Assembly: GCA_011525785.1 (NCBI GenBank) | Contig: WYBT01000012.1 | Location: forward strand, 1 to 64,000 | From: Planctomycetaceae bacterium | GTDB lineage: Bacteria; Planctomycetota; UBA1135; GCA-002686595 | Direction: 5' to 3' | Length of the DNA: 64,000 nucleotides | Shown here: one piece after another, positions 44,148-55,618 of the stretch | Layout: every line of letters starts with the position of its first letter | Position numbering within the stretch: position 1 is the stretch's first letter | Program-made: the position numbers and the translations under genes | The notes under the pieces: model-generated | What the model was told of the DNA's origin: nothing | The model's database searches: none | What the model saw: only the letters and a program-made list of their open reading frames with translations

Positions 44148-45089
44148 CTACTGCGGAATGCGCAGCACCATGCCGGGCTTGAGCTTGTTCGGGTCGGCGC
44201 CGATCACATCGCGGTTGGCGTCGTAGATCGTGCGCCACTTGGTAGCGGTGCCGTAGACCTTCTGGCTGATCGCGCCGAGCACATCGCCGCTGCCCACGGT
44301 GTACGTGCCGCCGACCACGCTGCCAGCGCCGGCCTGACCGGCCTTGGCGTCGCGCGCGCTCGGACGGGCCAGGCGATCGGCCTGCGCGGTGGGCTTGACC
44401 GTGACGAGGATCGTGTCGCCCGGGGCGAGCTTGGCCTCGTCGCGACCTTCGTTGGCGTCGCGCAGGCGCTTGACGTGCAGCGGCGAACCGTAGAAGCGCT
44501 GGGCCAGCGCGCGGAACGTGTCGCCAGCCTGCCAAGTGTAGGTCATGAACTCTTCGCTCGCCGTCGGCGCCAGGCCTGCGCGATTGACGAGGAACTCGGC
44601 CTGCGCCTGGGGCGCTTGCGGACGCTCGGCGCCGGGCGCGACCGCGCCGTTCGCCGGCGCTGCAGCGCCGCCGACGGGGGCGGCCGAAGCCGGGTTCGAG
44701 GCGACGCCCGGCGCGGGGTTCGGCGCCGCGTTGCCGGCAGCGTCCGCGGCCGCCGGCTGGGTCGGCGTCTGCGGCGTGCCCGCGCCGCGCTGGGCGAGCG
44801 AGGTCGACATCACGCCGCCGGGCGCACCCGCGGGAGCGTTGGCTCCAGCAGCGGCGTCAGGGGCGGCGCCGGCGCCGTTGGAGGCCTCGAGTTGCTCGCG
44901 CAGGGCGCGCTCCCGCGCGAGGCGGCGCTCAGCCTGAGCAGCGGCAGCTTGAGGGCCGCCATCGGCCTGTGCGGCTTTGCTGCCGCTGGCTTGGGGTCCC
45001 TCCTCGGGATCGGTGCTCAGGGAGATGCCGAGGATGGCGGCGACCAGGAACAGGACAGTGCAGACGACGATCTTCTCTAGACGACCCAT
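44148..45089 (-). CDS. Membrane-anchored LysM protein
   Basis: A 313-residue protein. One N-terminal transmembrane helix (IVVCTVLFLVAAILGISL) is followed by a ~130-residue Ala/Pro/Gly-rich linker. Two LysM domains follow: TYTWQAGDTFRALAQRFYGSP and GTYTVGSGDVLGAISQKVYGT, each ending in a PGD/PGM-type turn. LysM binds peptidoglycan or related glycans, so the product spans the periplasm from the inner membrane to the wall. No catalytic domain. Confidence 0.85.
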   Translation of the reverse strand: MGRLEKIVVCTVLFLVAAILGISLSTDPEEGPQASGSKAAQADGGPQAAAAQAERRLARERALREQLEASNGAGAAPDAAAGANAPAGAPGGVMSTSLAQRGAGTPQTPTQPAAADAAGNAAPNPAPGVASNPASAAPVGGAAAPANGAVAPGAERPQAPQAQAEFLVNRAGLAPTASEEFMTYTWQAGDTFRALAQRFYGSPLHVKRLRDANEGRDEAKLAPGDTILVTVKPTAQADRLARPSARDAKAGQAGAGSVVGGTYTVGSGDVLGAISQKVYGTATKWRTIYDANRDVIGADPNKLKPGMVLRIPQ

Positions 45090-45615
45090 GGAAACTGTTA
45101 GCCTTCGCTAAGCTGTTGCCTTGTTTGAATTTGTGGCCACATGAGGCGCTCGGGGGAGGCTCGGGCCAGCGCAGCCTCCAAGCTCGTTCCAAGTCCCTGC
45201 AGGACGCGCCCGCGGCCCTCGCGCGCAGCGCACGGGAGGAGCGACCGGAACGATCGACGCGACGGTGCCATTTCGCTCATCGCGCGAGTTGAAGTCAAAA
45301 AGAAATGCGCAGAATGGGCACGCTGACCCCCAAATCCAGCGTGAAGATCCGTTCACAACACGAGATCTTGTGCCGGCCGCGCACCGGCGCCGCGAGCGCT
45401 TTCGCTCGGACTTCCGCGAGCGCAACGGACGGCCGCGGCCGGGCTGCGACTTGCGGCCAGCGCTGGGCTCGCTCTAATTCCCTCGCAGCGGCCCGTCCCT
45501 GATTTGTTCGAGCGCCGCCCGGTCGCCCCCAGTGCGCGCGTCCGCCATTGCAAGTTCCTGTGTGGGTCCCCTCCCTGTGGACGCCGCGCCTCCTCCACCT
45601 GAACCGCCCCACTCC
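45090..45615. other. Gene-free divergent intergenic region
   Basis: This 526-base stretch separates the LysM gene (minus) from the lipoprotein-kdsB operon (plus). No convincing gene or RNA is seen. Two AT-richer patches (about 45095-45135 and 45290-45370) are candidates for promoters, but no clear -35/-10 pair stands out. Confidence 0.4.
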
Positions 45616-46137
45616 ATGGCCAAGACCGTCGCACTCCTGACGCTCGCGCTGAGCTTCGTCGCTTCGTGCAGCTCGCCCGCCGCTGAAAAGACGCTGACGG
45701 AGCGCGTGGTCGCGCTTCAGGACTTCCGCAACGCGCGGCGCTTCACGCTCCTCGACGACGCGACGCACTCGCGCGTGGAGCAGTACTCGGCCGTGCGCGC
45801 GGAGGCGAACACCAAAGTCCTGACGGCCGAGATCATGGACGCGCTGGCCGAGCACCTGCACAGCAATGGCTTCGACGAGTTCGCGCGCGAGGGCCGCCTG
45901 CCGGAGAGCGGTGGCGAGGGCGTGGCCTGGGGGCTCGAGCTGCGCGAGGGGCAGCGGGTCAGCCACGTGCTCGGGTACCCGGCGGGTCTGACGAGCGAGC
46001 AGCAGCAGACCCTGCGCGCGCTTCGCGTGGCGTTCCTCGAGACCTTCAATCAGGTCTACTCGATGCAGGCCGTCGAGCTGAAGCCGGGCGAGTCGCCCTT
46101 CAAGGCGCCGCAGACCACGCGCAACCCGGGCCGCTGA
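45616..46137 (+). CDS. Hypothetical lipoprotein upstream of kdsB
   Basis: A 173-residue protein. MAKTVALLTLALSFVASCSSP carries a lipobox (VASC), so it is probably lipidated. No known domain is recognised in the remainder. Its TGA overlaps the kdsB ATG by one base (TGATG), so the two are co-translated, suggesting an envelope role. The ATG at 45616 is chosen over an upstream in-frame start. Confidence 0.65.
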   Translation: MAKTVALLTLALSFVASCSSPAAEKTLTERVVALQDFRNARRFTLLDDATHSRVEQYSAVRAEANTKVLTAEIMDALAEHLHSNGFDEFAREGRLPESGGEGVAWGLELREGQRVSHVLGYPAGLTSEQQQTLRALRVAFLETFNQVYSMQAVELKPGESPFKAPQTTRNPGR

Positions 46138-46922
46138 TGGCGACGCCGGCGCAAGTGCGAGCCTTGGCCATCGTGCCAGCGCGGCTCGGCTCCCAGAGAC
46201 TCCCGCGCAAGATGCTGCTCGAGCGCACGGGCCGCGCGCTCGTGGTCCACACGCTCGAAAACCTCGCTGGCGCGCGCGCACTGCACGGCGTGGTGGTCGC
46301 CACCGACGCGCCAGAGATCGCGGCCGTCGTCGAGCGCGCGGGCTTCCGCGCGTTGCTCACTTCGCCCGAGCACCAGAGCGGCAGCGATCGCGTGCACGAG
46401 GCGCTCGAGCAGCTCGGCGCCGCGGAGTGGGACGTGGTGGTCAACGTGCAGGGCGACGAGCCCGAACTCGACCCCCGCGACATCGACCAGCTGGTCGGGT
46501 GCTTCGCAGCTCGCGAGGTCAGCGCCGCGACGCTGTGCGTGCCGCTGGATTCGCGCGAGCACGCCGCGGCGCCCCAGGTCGTCAAGGTCGTGCGCGATGC
46601 ACGCGGCGACGCGCTGTACTTCTCGCGCGCTGCGATCCCCTTCGCGCCCGTGGATGCGAGCGTGGCCTACGCCCGCGCCGACGCGCCGGCCTGGTCGAGC
46701 GTCGTGCGCCGGCACCTGGGCGTGTACGCCTTTCGCCCCGCCGCGCTGGCGCGCTTCGTCAGCTTGCCGCGCGGCGCGCTCGAGCGGCTCGAGAACCTCG
46801 AGCAGTTGCGCTGGCTGGAGGCCGGCGAACGCATGCGCGTGATCGATGGACGCAGCTCCGCGCTCGGAATCGACACGCAGGCTGATTACGATGCGTTCGT
46901 CGAGCGTCGGCGGCGAGGTTAG
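46137..46922 (+). CDS. kdsB: 3-deoxy-manno-octulosonate cytidylyltransferase (CMP-Kdo synthetase)
   Basis: A 261-residue nucleotidyltransferase. The signature AIVPARLGSQRLPRK opens it, with VVNVQGDEPELDPRDI (metal-binding Asp) and FSRAAIPFAP. It activates Kdo for addition to lipid A. It is translated from an ATG overlapping the upstream lipoprotein stop, and pyrG, which supplies CTP, follows after 75 bases. Confidence 0.92.
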   Translation: MATPAQVRALAIVPARLGSQRLPRKMLLERTGRALVVHTLENLAGARALHGVVVATDAPEIAAVVERAGFRALLTSPEHQSGSDRVHEALEQLGAAEWDVVVNVQGDEPELDPRDIDQLVGCFAAREVSAATLCVPLDSREHAAAPQVVKVVRDARGDALYFSRAAIPFAPVDASVAYARADAPAWSSVVRRHLGVYAFRPAALARFVSLPRGALERLENLEQLRWLEAGERMRVIDGRSSALGIDTQADYDAFVERRRRG

Positions 46923-48638
<1,716 letters not shown>

Positions 48639-48710
48639 TCCCCACAGGGCCTGATCCCCAAAGAGGGACTCAGCGTTGATCGGCGCCCGCGCCGGCGGCG
48701 CACGCCGCGG

Positions 48711-49163
48711 CTAGTTGGGCGAGGGGAATTCGAACTCGAGCGCGACGCTCGCGCTGACGAGCGAACTCGCGTCGCCGGGGATGGCCTCGGTCGCGACCAC
48801 CCATGGCGCGCCGTCGACCAGGAGGTCGCGGCACACTCGATCGCAGTGGTACGGCTGGCAGTGGCGGCAATTCGTGCGCACCGCCGCGGACAGCGTGAAC
48901 TGCTGCCCGATCTCGCTCAGCACCTCGGCGAACAGCGCGTCGATCGCGCTGAGCGTGAAGCTCGTCACGCCGTTGACCGTGGTCGGCTGGATGCTGAGGT
49001 TGTCGGGGTCGAGCCACTGCTCCTGGACCGACTTGGGGATCAGCTGCGCGACCTGGTCGAGCAGCTCGAGTTCGACGGCGTGGCGCACGTCGAGGGCCAG
49101 CGCCATGTAGGCGGCGGAGTCATGGTGCTCGATGCGAACGGCGAGCGAGTGGGTCTCGGACAT
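48711..49163 (-). CDS. Hypothetical protein with a Cys/His cluster
   Basis: A 150-residue protein with no recognised family. A dense cluster NCRHCQPYHCDRVC (four Cys plus two His) in the middle suggests a zinc or iron-sulfur site. The N-terminal half is helical and the C-terminal half beta-rich (WVVATEAIP, ASVALEFEF). No signal peptide. The ATG at 49163 is chosen because upstream codons are Arg-rich. It converges with pyrG. Confidence 0.55.
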   Translation of the reverse strand: MSETHSLAVRIEHHDSAAYMALALDVRHAVELELLDQVAQLIPKSVQEQWLDPDNLSIQPTTVNGVTSFTLSAIDALFAEVLSEIGQQFTLSAAVRTNCRHCQPYHCDRVCRDLLVDGAPWVVATEAIPGDASSLVSASVALEFEFPSPN

Positions 49164-49420
49164 GGGGCGAGGACGCGGACGGGAAGCGGGTCTGGAAGGA
49201 CGTCGTTGCAAGGAAGTTCTCTCGCGCAAGTGAGCGCGTCGCCGCAGCGCGCGTGGGATAGCGCAGGATGCGGCAGCGAGCCCCAGCAGCGAGCAACGTG
49301 ATCGTGAGCCACTCCCGGTGGAGCGCCGAACTCGCATCCGAGCGCTGATCGCAGGTCATGGCTCTACTGCGCAAGCTCTGGTGCGCTCGCTTTCGTGCTG
49401 CAGTTCTGGGGACACGTTGC

Positions 49421-52009
49421 TCACGGGCGATCGCTCTTCGCGCAGCGAAAACCGACGTTCAGACGCCGATTGTCGGTCTGTGTCGTGGAGATCACGCCCA
49501 CGGTCCCGAGCGACGACGACGCGGCGAACGAACCACCGATGTACTGCGCGAAATCGTAGAGCAGCGCGGGCTCGTCGGACATCGTCCGCGAGAAATCCGC
49601 GGTCCACTCGCCGACGTTGTCCAGGGTGCGCAGCAGGCCGTACGGACTCGCGCCCTCGGGTCGGGAGTCGGCGAGTTCGACGTGGAGCACGTAGTGCTCG
49701 GTTCGATGGTGATCGGCCCCCGGGAGTTTCGCCCGCGCCTCGATCTGATCCCGATCGTCGCCCCAGGGAAACAGGCAGCCTTCGCGCCCGCGCGCAGCAA
49801 CCTGCCATTCGAGCGGCGTGGGCAGACGCTTGCCTGCCCACTCGGCGTAGAGCAACGCGTCCGACCAGCGCACCGCCACCACGGGCCGGTCGGCGATCGC
49901 GGCGAAGTCCTCGATGTCTTCCCAGAACAGCGGCGTGGGATGACCCGTGGCTTGGACGAAGCGCAGATACTGCGCGTTGGTCACCTCGGTGCGCTCGATC
50001 CACACGTCGCGCTCGAGCACGCCGTCGCGCAGAGTCTCTTCGCCTTCCTCCATCACCCGGTAGCGCACCTCGCCCGCTTCCACGCGGACCATGTCGGCGC
50101 ACACTTCCTCGACCGCGCGCGGGCGGGCGAACAGCTCGAACTCGTGGTAGGGCCGGTCGAACAGCCGGGTCAACTCCGCGAAACGGCCGTCGGGCGCCTC
50201 GACCACGATCCGGTACGCGCCGAGCGGCACGGCCGCGCGCTCGAGCGGAGTGAAGCCGAGCAGTTCAGGCGGCCCAAGGCCATCGACTTCGATCCGGCGC
50301 AGAGTCACTCGCGCGCCCGGAGTTTCGCAGCGCACGCTGACCCGCGGCGACGAGGAGCTCAAACGCGCCAGTCGCAGCGCCTCGTCGCCGATGGCTTCGC
50401 CGACGACCGCCGCCAAGTTGAGCGCGTCGTAGGCCCTCATCAGTCGCGCGCGCTCACTGGCGGGCTGGGACGAGAACTCGCGCCAGGGCGAGGCCTCCAG
50501 TTCCCTGCGCTGGCGCGCGCGCACGTCGGCGATCTCCGCCAGGGCGCGTTCGACCAGCGGCTCGATGCGCGCGCGGACCTTGCGGCTGACGCTCAGCTCG
50601 GACCCGCGCTCCGTCGCGCCGGGCGAGCCCTCGCGCCCGCGCACCTGCTCGTCGAGTTCGAGGGCGCGCCGCAACTGCTGCACGTCGAAGTCGTCCAGGG
50701 CGCGCTCGATGTCGATGCTCTCCAGCTCCGCCATCGCGCCGCGCACGCTCTCGCGCGCCTGCAGGTCCGAGCGCACCCAGTTGATCGCACTCACGCCCAG
50801 CACCGCGAGCGCAGCGGCCGCGAGCACCCGGCGCTGCTGCACGACGCGGCGCGCGAGCAGTTCGGCCCGCGAGGGCGGGCGCGCGACGATCGACTGGTGG
50901 GCCAAGAAACGGCGCAGGTCGAGCGCGAACTCGCGCGCGTCGGGGTAGCGCTTGGCCGGCGACTTCTCGAGCGCGTGCAGACAGATGGTTTCGAGGTCGC
51001 GCGGCGCCGCGGGATTGAGCCCGCGCAACGAGGGCGGCTGCGCCGTGGCGATCCGCAGCATCAACTGCTGCGAACTCTCGCCTTCGAACGGGCGGCGCAA
51101 GGTGAGCAGCTCGTACAGCACGACGCCCAGCGAGAAGACGTCCGTGCGCGCGTCGAGGTCATCGCGCCGCCCGGAGGCCTGCTCGGGGCTCATGTAGAAC
51201 AGCGTTCCGGCGATCTCGCCCGTGCGCGACAGCGCGGGGTCATCGCGGTCCTTGGCGAGTCCGAAGTCCGCCAGGTACAGGCGCCCGTCGCGACCGACCA
51301 GGATGTTCTGCGGCTTGACGTCGCGGTGGATGACGCCTTGCTGGTGCGCGTAGTGCAGCGCTTCGGCGACCTGCGCCACGAGTTCGGCGACCTGCGTCTC
51401 GTAGCTGCGCTCGGAAGTGAAGGCCAGCGAGGCCTTGCCTTCGTCCTCGACGGCGCCGGCGCGGCGCTTGCGCTCGAGTTCGATCTCCTGCGCGAGGTTG
51501 CGGCCGTCGACGTAGGCCATCGCGAAGAAGTGCAGACCGCGCTCCTCGCCCACGGCGTACACCGGGCACACGGCCGGATGGCGCAGCTTGGCGGCCGAGC
51601 GCGCTTCGCGCCGGAAGCGCTCGACCGAACGATCGACGCCGCTCAGGTGCGGGTAGAGCACCTTGAGCGCGACCACGCGCTGCAGCGAGAGCTGACGCGC
51701 GAGGTAGACCACGCCCATCGCGCCGCGGCCGAGTTCGGAGAGCAAGCGGAAGTCGCCCAGCACCTGGCCGGGCGCGGGCGGGTGCGGCGCCTGGGCCGCG
51801 AGCGGCGCAGGCAGCACTCGGCGCAGCACCAGCACGTCCGCGCAGCGCTCGCGCAGCGCCGATTGCAACTGGCCGGGCGCGCTCGAGCAGAAGCGTTCGA
51901 GGTCGACTTCGCCCTCGCTCTCGAGGCGACGAACGAACTCCTCGACCAACGCGTCGAGCGGATCGGGGACGGAGGCGCCTTGGGAGTGGGACGAGGGGTT
52001 CGTATCCAA
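49421..52009 (-). CDS. Transmembrane Ser/Thr protein kinase fused to an FGE-sulfatase domain
   Basis: An 862-residue protein. Residues ~85-370 are a complete Hanks kinase: GRGAMG (95-100), VALK (K116), HRD (228-230), DFG (248-250), SPE (274-276). A transmembrane helix follows at 393-411. After a helical and beta linker, residues ~640-860 form an FGE-like (DUF323) domain: RTEVTNAQYLRFV, GKRLPTPLEWQVAARG, CLFPWGDD and GFRCA. In true FGEs this domain oxidises a sulfatase Cys; in kinase fusions it is usually a C-type lectin-like sensor. The paired catalytic cysteines of FGE are not evident, favouring a sensor role. Confidence 0.9.
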   Translation of the reverse strand: MDTNPSSHSQGASVPDPLDALVEEFVRRLESEGEVDLERFCSSAPGQLQSALRERCADVLVLRRVLPAPLAAQAPHPPAPGQVLGDFRLLSELGRGAMGVVYLARQLSLQRVVALKVLYPHLSGVDRSVERFRREARSAAKLRHPAVCPVYAVGEERGLHFFAMAYVDGRNLAQEIELERKRRAGAVEDEGKASLAFTSERSYETQVAELVAQVAEALHYAHQQGVIHRDVKPQNILVGRDGRLYLADFGLAKDRDDPALSRTGEIAGTLFYMSPEQASGRRDDLDARTDVFSLGVVLYELLTLRRPFEGESSQQLMLRIATAQPPSLRGLNPAAPRDLETICLHALEKSPAKRYPDAREFALDLRRFLAHQSIVARPPSRAELLARRVVQQRRVLAAAALAVLGVSAINWVRSDLQARESVRGAMAELESIDIERALDDFDVQQLRRALELDEQVRGREGSPGATERGSELSVSRKVRARIEPLVERALAEIADVRARQRRELEASPWREFSSQPASERARLMRAYDALNLAAVVGEAIGDEALRLARLSSSSPRVSVRCETPGARVTLRRIEVDGLGPPELLGFTPLERAAVPLGAYRIVVEAPDGRFAELTRLFDRPYHEFELFARPRAVEEVCADMVRVEAGEVRYRVMEEGEETLRDGVLERDVWIERTEVTNAQYLRFVQATGHPTPLFWEDIEDFAAIADRPVVAVRWSDALLYAEWAGKRLPTPLEWQVAARGREGCLFPWGDDRDQIEARAKLPGADHHRTEHYVLHVELADSRPEGASPYGLLRTLDNVGEWTADFSRTMSDEPALLYDFAQYIGGSFAASSSLGTVGVISTTQTDNRRLNVGFRCAKSDRP

Positions 52010-52149
52010 GGGAGGAGCACGCGAGGGGACACTCGCGCCGGGGACCTCTGGTCAGAGCATACGCGTCCGCTCGGCGCGCGCTGCGTTGGAGGGGCGCGGA
52101 GCGCCGGAGCGAAGCCGCCGCGGCGCGAATCCGGCGCTGCGCGGCCTGC

Positions 52150-55100
52150 TCAGCGGTTGCGGAAGACCTCGACCCAGCGCTCGAGCGCCCCGTCCAAGCG
52201 CTTGGACTTGTGGAACGAGCTAGCGACGCGCAGACAGCCCGCGGAATCGACGAAGAGCAGCCAGGTCGCGTTGCGATCGGAAGCCAGTTGATCCGCCGCG
52301 GCAAGTTCGGCGGCGCGAGCGTGCTCGACGGAATCCGCGGGGAAGCGCACGAGCACCTGCGCTGCGGGCGCGGCGCGCGAGGCGTCCGCTGGCGCCAACG
52401 CGGCGCGCAGCGCCTCCAGCGCCGAGGCGTCGGCGCCGGCGGCGACCACGTACGCGGGGATCTCGAGCCCGTAGCGATCGCGGAAGGCCTCGAACTCGGC
52501 GCTGCGCTCGAGCCAGCGCTTGCGGTCCTCCTCGGGCTCGCCTTGCGGGTCGGCCAGGCACAGCAGCAGCGCGCCGCGTTCGTGGCGCGGAGCGCCGCGC
52601 ACGCTGCGGTTGAGCAGGCGTTCGAAACTCGCGCGGCGCGGCTGCGCGAGCTCCCAGCCGGCGAACGGGTCCGCCGCGCGAGCGCCGAGGGCCGCGCTGC
52701 GATCGAGCCGCCGCACGCTCAGTTCGGAGACCCGGTAGTCCCCCATCGAGACGGCGAATCCGAAGTAGCCGGCGAGTTCGAGCCCGGTCGGCGTGTGGTA
52801 GACCCCGACCGGATCGCCGTCGATCGACAGGTGCGCCTGCGCGCCGTCGACCACCACCTCGAGCGTGAACGAAGACGACGGCTGGGCGAAGCCGTACTCG
52901 CCCGCGCGCAGCGAGCCCGCGAGGCCGCCGTCGCGCTCGAAGCGACCGTTGAGATTCCAAGCGATCGAGGCCAGCTCGGCCGCTTCCTCCTTGTCGCCGA
53001 TGGCGTACTCGTAGTCGCCGCCGGAGAAGTTCACGAGCAGGTTGCGGTCGCGGCGCGTGTGGCCGAGCACGAGCGCTCCGCTGACGTAGCTGGTGGTCGG
53101 CGTGATGCGCGCGCGAATCGCATAGCGGCCGGCCTCCAGCGGCGAGCGCCCGCGCACGAAGACGTGGTGCAGGTGTGCGGCGCGGTCGGCCACGCCCGAG
53201 GCCGTACGCGGCTTGTTGCGGCCCAGGTGCAGGTGCTCGCGCTCGTCGACGAACCACAGGCCCTCGACGCGGTGGCGCTCGTAGTCGACGTGGCGGTCCT
53301 CGACCCAGCCGGCGAGCATCGGGTTGCGCGCCGGAGGATCGAAGGGGTGAGCCCGCTCCGCGAGGGCGAGGTCCGCCGGCGTCTCGCGCGCACGCTCGAG
53401 TCCCAGCCAGCGCGCGACGCGTTCGCGGTCGGCGTGGAGCGCCGCGGCCGAGCGCACGGCGCCCCGCGACGCGCAGTGCTCAACCGCCGCGTCGAGCGCC
53501 TCGAGCAACGCCCGCGTGCGGGGCAGTCGCGCGAGCAGCGGACAGGGCCCGACGCTCGCAGGGCCTGTGTCGCGCAGCCGCACCGCCTGGCGCAGCACCC
53601 AGGCGCCTTCGGGCTTGCCGGACTTCTCGAGCAGGCCGGCCAGCGCCGACTGGACCGCACTCGACGGCTCGTCGACCGCCAGCGACCACAGATACGCGGC
53701 CGTGGCGCCGCGCGCATCGCCGTGGCGCTCGAGCAGCGCAGCACCCTCGCGGGCCTGATCCTGGCCGAACCACGGCTCGGCGCGCGCGCGCGACCAGACC
53801 CAGGTCGGCTCGTCGAGAACGGTCGGGCTGGGGTCGGCAGCTCCCGCCGACTCCAGGTAGCGCTGGGTGAACGGCTTGCGATCGCGCCAGTAGAAGCCGG
53901 CCAGGAACGCGTCGAACTCCTTCGCGAATTCCTCGAAGCCCTTGGGCCGCCCCTCGGCGCCGTCGCAGAAGTGCGCGACGAAGCTCGCCAGCGGAGCGCG
54001 CTTGTCGGTGCGGCGCGAGGTCTGGAACTTCGCCAGTTGCTTCGCGTACTTCGGCGCCGCGCCCTCTTCGTGCCACGTCGCCAGGAACACGAACAGCGCG
54101 TATCCCGCCACGTAGTTGTCGCGGTAGTCCTCGATGGTCCCGCTGACCAGCTGCTCGAGCCGCTCGCGCGCGCCGTAGCCGCGGAAGCGCGCGTCGTCGA
54201 TGGTCCCGAAGTTCGCGTGCCGCGGCTCGAACTGCGGGTCGCTGTCCGAGCCGTAAGCGTCGGCGGTCCACACTGCGCGCCCCTCGGCCAGCCAGGCGGG
54301 GATGCCGGGGTGCAGCGCGCCGTCGAAGCGGTGCGTGAGCTCGTGCGTGAGCCCGCGCCCCAGGCTGGCGATCGAGCTGCACGAGAAGCGCAAAGTGGTC
54401 GTGTCGCCGCCCTGGAAACCGCCGGCCCACCAGAAAGGCGCGCCCTCGGACTCCAGGCCGTGCGACTCGGGCACGATGCGCACGAGCCCAGGGCGGTCGA
54501 CGAACGGATCGGCGCCGTACCAGTTGGCGAGCCGCGTGTGGTGCAGCTCGACCGTCTCGGCGCAGCCCAGCAGCGTGGCGTGGCCGCAGCTGGTCTCGAC
54601 GCGGTACCAGCCGCGCGTCGAGAGCGCGACGCCCGGGTTGGCGAAGCTGGAGTGCGCTCGCGTGAATTCGTCGCGCTCGAGCGCGTCCATCGCCGTCAGC
54701 TCGTCGATGCTGAGAGGAGCGCTCGACTTCGCGCGTTGCGTGCGCGCACGCTCGAGCGCCGCCTCGCCGGCTTCGAGCGCGGAGTTGATCTTGCCTGGAG
54801 GCGGAGGCCCCTCGAGATCCTCGAACGCCGCCTGCGCACGCAGACCGCGCAGCACCAGCGCGATTTCGATGGCGGCCGCTGTGTCCCCCGCGGCCTGAAG
54901 CGAGTTCAACTTGCGAGCGAGCGCTTCGATCGCGGCGCGCTGGGCCTCGCCGGACAGCGGCGGATCGAGCGGCGCCGACTCGAGCACGCGCGCGTGGACA
55001 CTCGGAGCGGGGTAGGCCACCTCGCGCGCCAGCGTTGCGGCCCAGACGCTGACGAGGCTGCGTTCGGCGTCGCGCTCGGTCTCCTTGCGCGAGCGCAGGG

Positions 55101-55581
55101 CGAGTTCGGCGAGCTCATTCGCCGCGCCGGCGCGCGCGCGAGCCACGCTGGCCGCGTGCGGACCAGCCGACTGCGCCAGCGCCGCCAGCTCACGCGAGAG
55201 CGCCAGCTCGCCCTGCTCGTCGCACAGCGCGTTCGCCAGCTCGTGACACCACAGAACGCGCGAGTCCTCGTCGGCGCCACAGGCCGCCAGAAGCACTTCG
55301 AAGGCGGCGCTGCTGCGCGTGTCGATGGCGAGCGCAGTCTGTGCGTGGCGCGCCGCCTCGAGCGTCGCGCCACGCTCGAGTGCGCGCTTGGCCGCATCGA
55401 CGGCCGCTTGCGCTGCGCCCGCTTGCGCCAGCGCCGCTCCGCTCAGCAGCGCGCCCGCCGCGAGCAGGCTCACGCGTCGCACGAGTGCGCTCAGTGCGTT
55501 TCGCCGCGGCACGCGGCCCTCGATGCACTGCTGTGCGGAGACAGCAGGCATCGGATCGGGCTCGCAGGGTGCAGCGCTCAT
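52150..55581 (-). CDS. Large secreted zincin-like protein with a beta-sandwich domain
   Basis: A 1143-residue protein. The N-terminus has a signal (SLLAAGALLSGAALAQA) after ~37 residues, so the ATG at 55551 is an alternative start. An Ala-rich helical region runs to ~320. A DUF1570-like metallopeptidase domain has LTHELTHRFDGA, a full HExxH (H413, E414, H417), and the third ligand in PAWLAEGRAV (E433). Residues ~780-960 read like a concanavalin-type sandwich (VSGALVLGHT, SFTLEVVVDGAQAHLSIDG, FGFAVSMGDYRVSELSVR). The rest is unassigned. Probably an exported, carbohydrate-binding metalloprotein of unknown substrate. Confidence 0.72.
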   Translation of the reverse strand: MSAAPCEPDPMPAVSAQQCIEGRVPRRNALSALVRRVSLLAAGALLSGAALAQAGAAQAAVDAAKRALERGATLEAARHAQTALAIDTRSSAAFEVLLAACGADEDSRVLWCHELANALCDEQGELALSRELAALAQSAGPHAASVARARAGAANELAELALRSRKETERDAERSLVSVWAATLAREVAYPAPSVHARVLESAPLDPPLSGEAQRAAIEALARKLNSLQAAGDTAAAIEIALVLRGLRAQAAFEDLEGPPPPGKINSALEAGEAALERARTQRAKSSAPLSIDELTAMDALERDEFTRAHSSFANPGVALSTRGWYRVETSCGHATLLGCAETVELHHTRLANWYGADPFVDRPGLVRIVPESHGLESEGAPFWWAGGFQGGDTTTLRFSCSSIASLGRGLTHELTHRFDGALHPGIPAWLAEGRAVWTADAYGSDSDPQFEPRHANFGTIDDARFRGYGARERLEQLVSGTIEDYRDNYVAGYALFVFLATWHEEGAAPKYAKQLAKFQTSRRTDKRAPLASFVAHFCDGAEGRPKGFEEFAKEFDAFLAGFYWRDRKPFTQRYLESAGAADPSPTVLDEPTWVWSRARAEPWFGQDQAREGAALLERHGDARGATAAYLWSLAVDEPSSAVQSALAGLLEKSGKPEGAWVLRQAVRLRDTGPASVGPCPLLARLPRTRALLEALDAAVEHCASRGAVRSAAALHADRERVARWLGLERARETPADLALAERAHPFDPPARNPMLAGWVEDRHVDYERHRVEGLWFVDEREHLHLGRNKPRTASGVADRAAHLHHVFVRGRSPLEAGRYAIRARITPTTSYVSGALVLGHTRRDRNLLVNFSGGDYEYAIGDKEEAAELASIAWNLNGRFERDGGLAGSLRAGEYGFAQPSSSFTLEVVVDGAQAHLSIDGDPVGVYHTPTGLELAGYFGFAVSMGDYRVSELSVRRLDRSAALGARAADPFAGWELAQPRRASFERLLNRSVRGAPRHERGALLLCLADPQGEPEEDRKRWLERSAEFEAFRDRYGLEIPAYVVAAGADASALEALRAALAPADASRAAPAAQVLVRFPADSVEHARAAELAAADQLASDRNATWLLFVDSAGCLRVASSFHKSKRLDGALERWVEVFRNR

Positions 55582-55618
55582 GCGCGCAGGGTTCGCGTGG
55601 CGAGACGCGGACGAGCGC

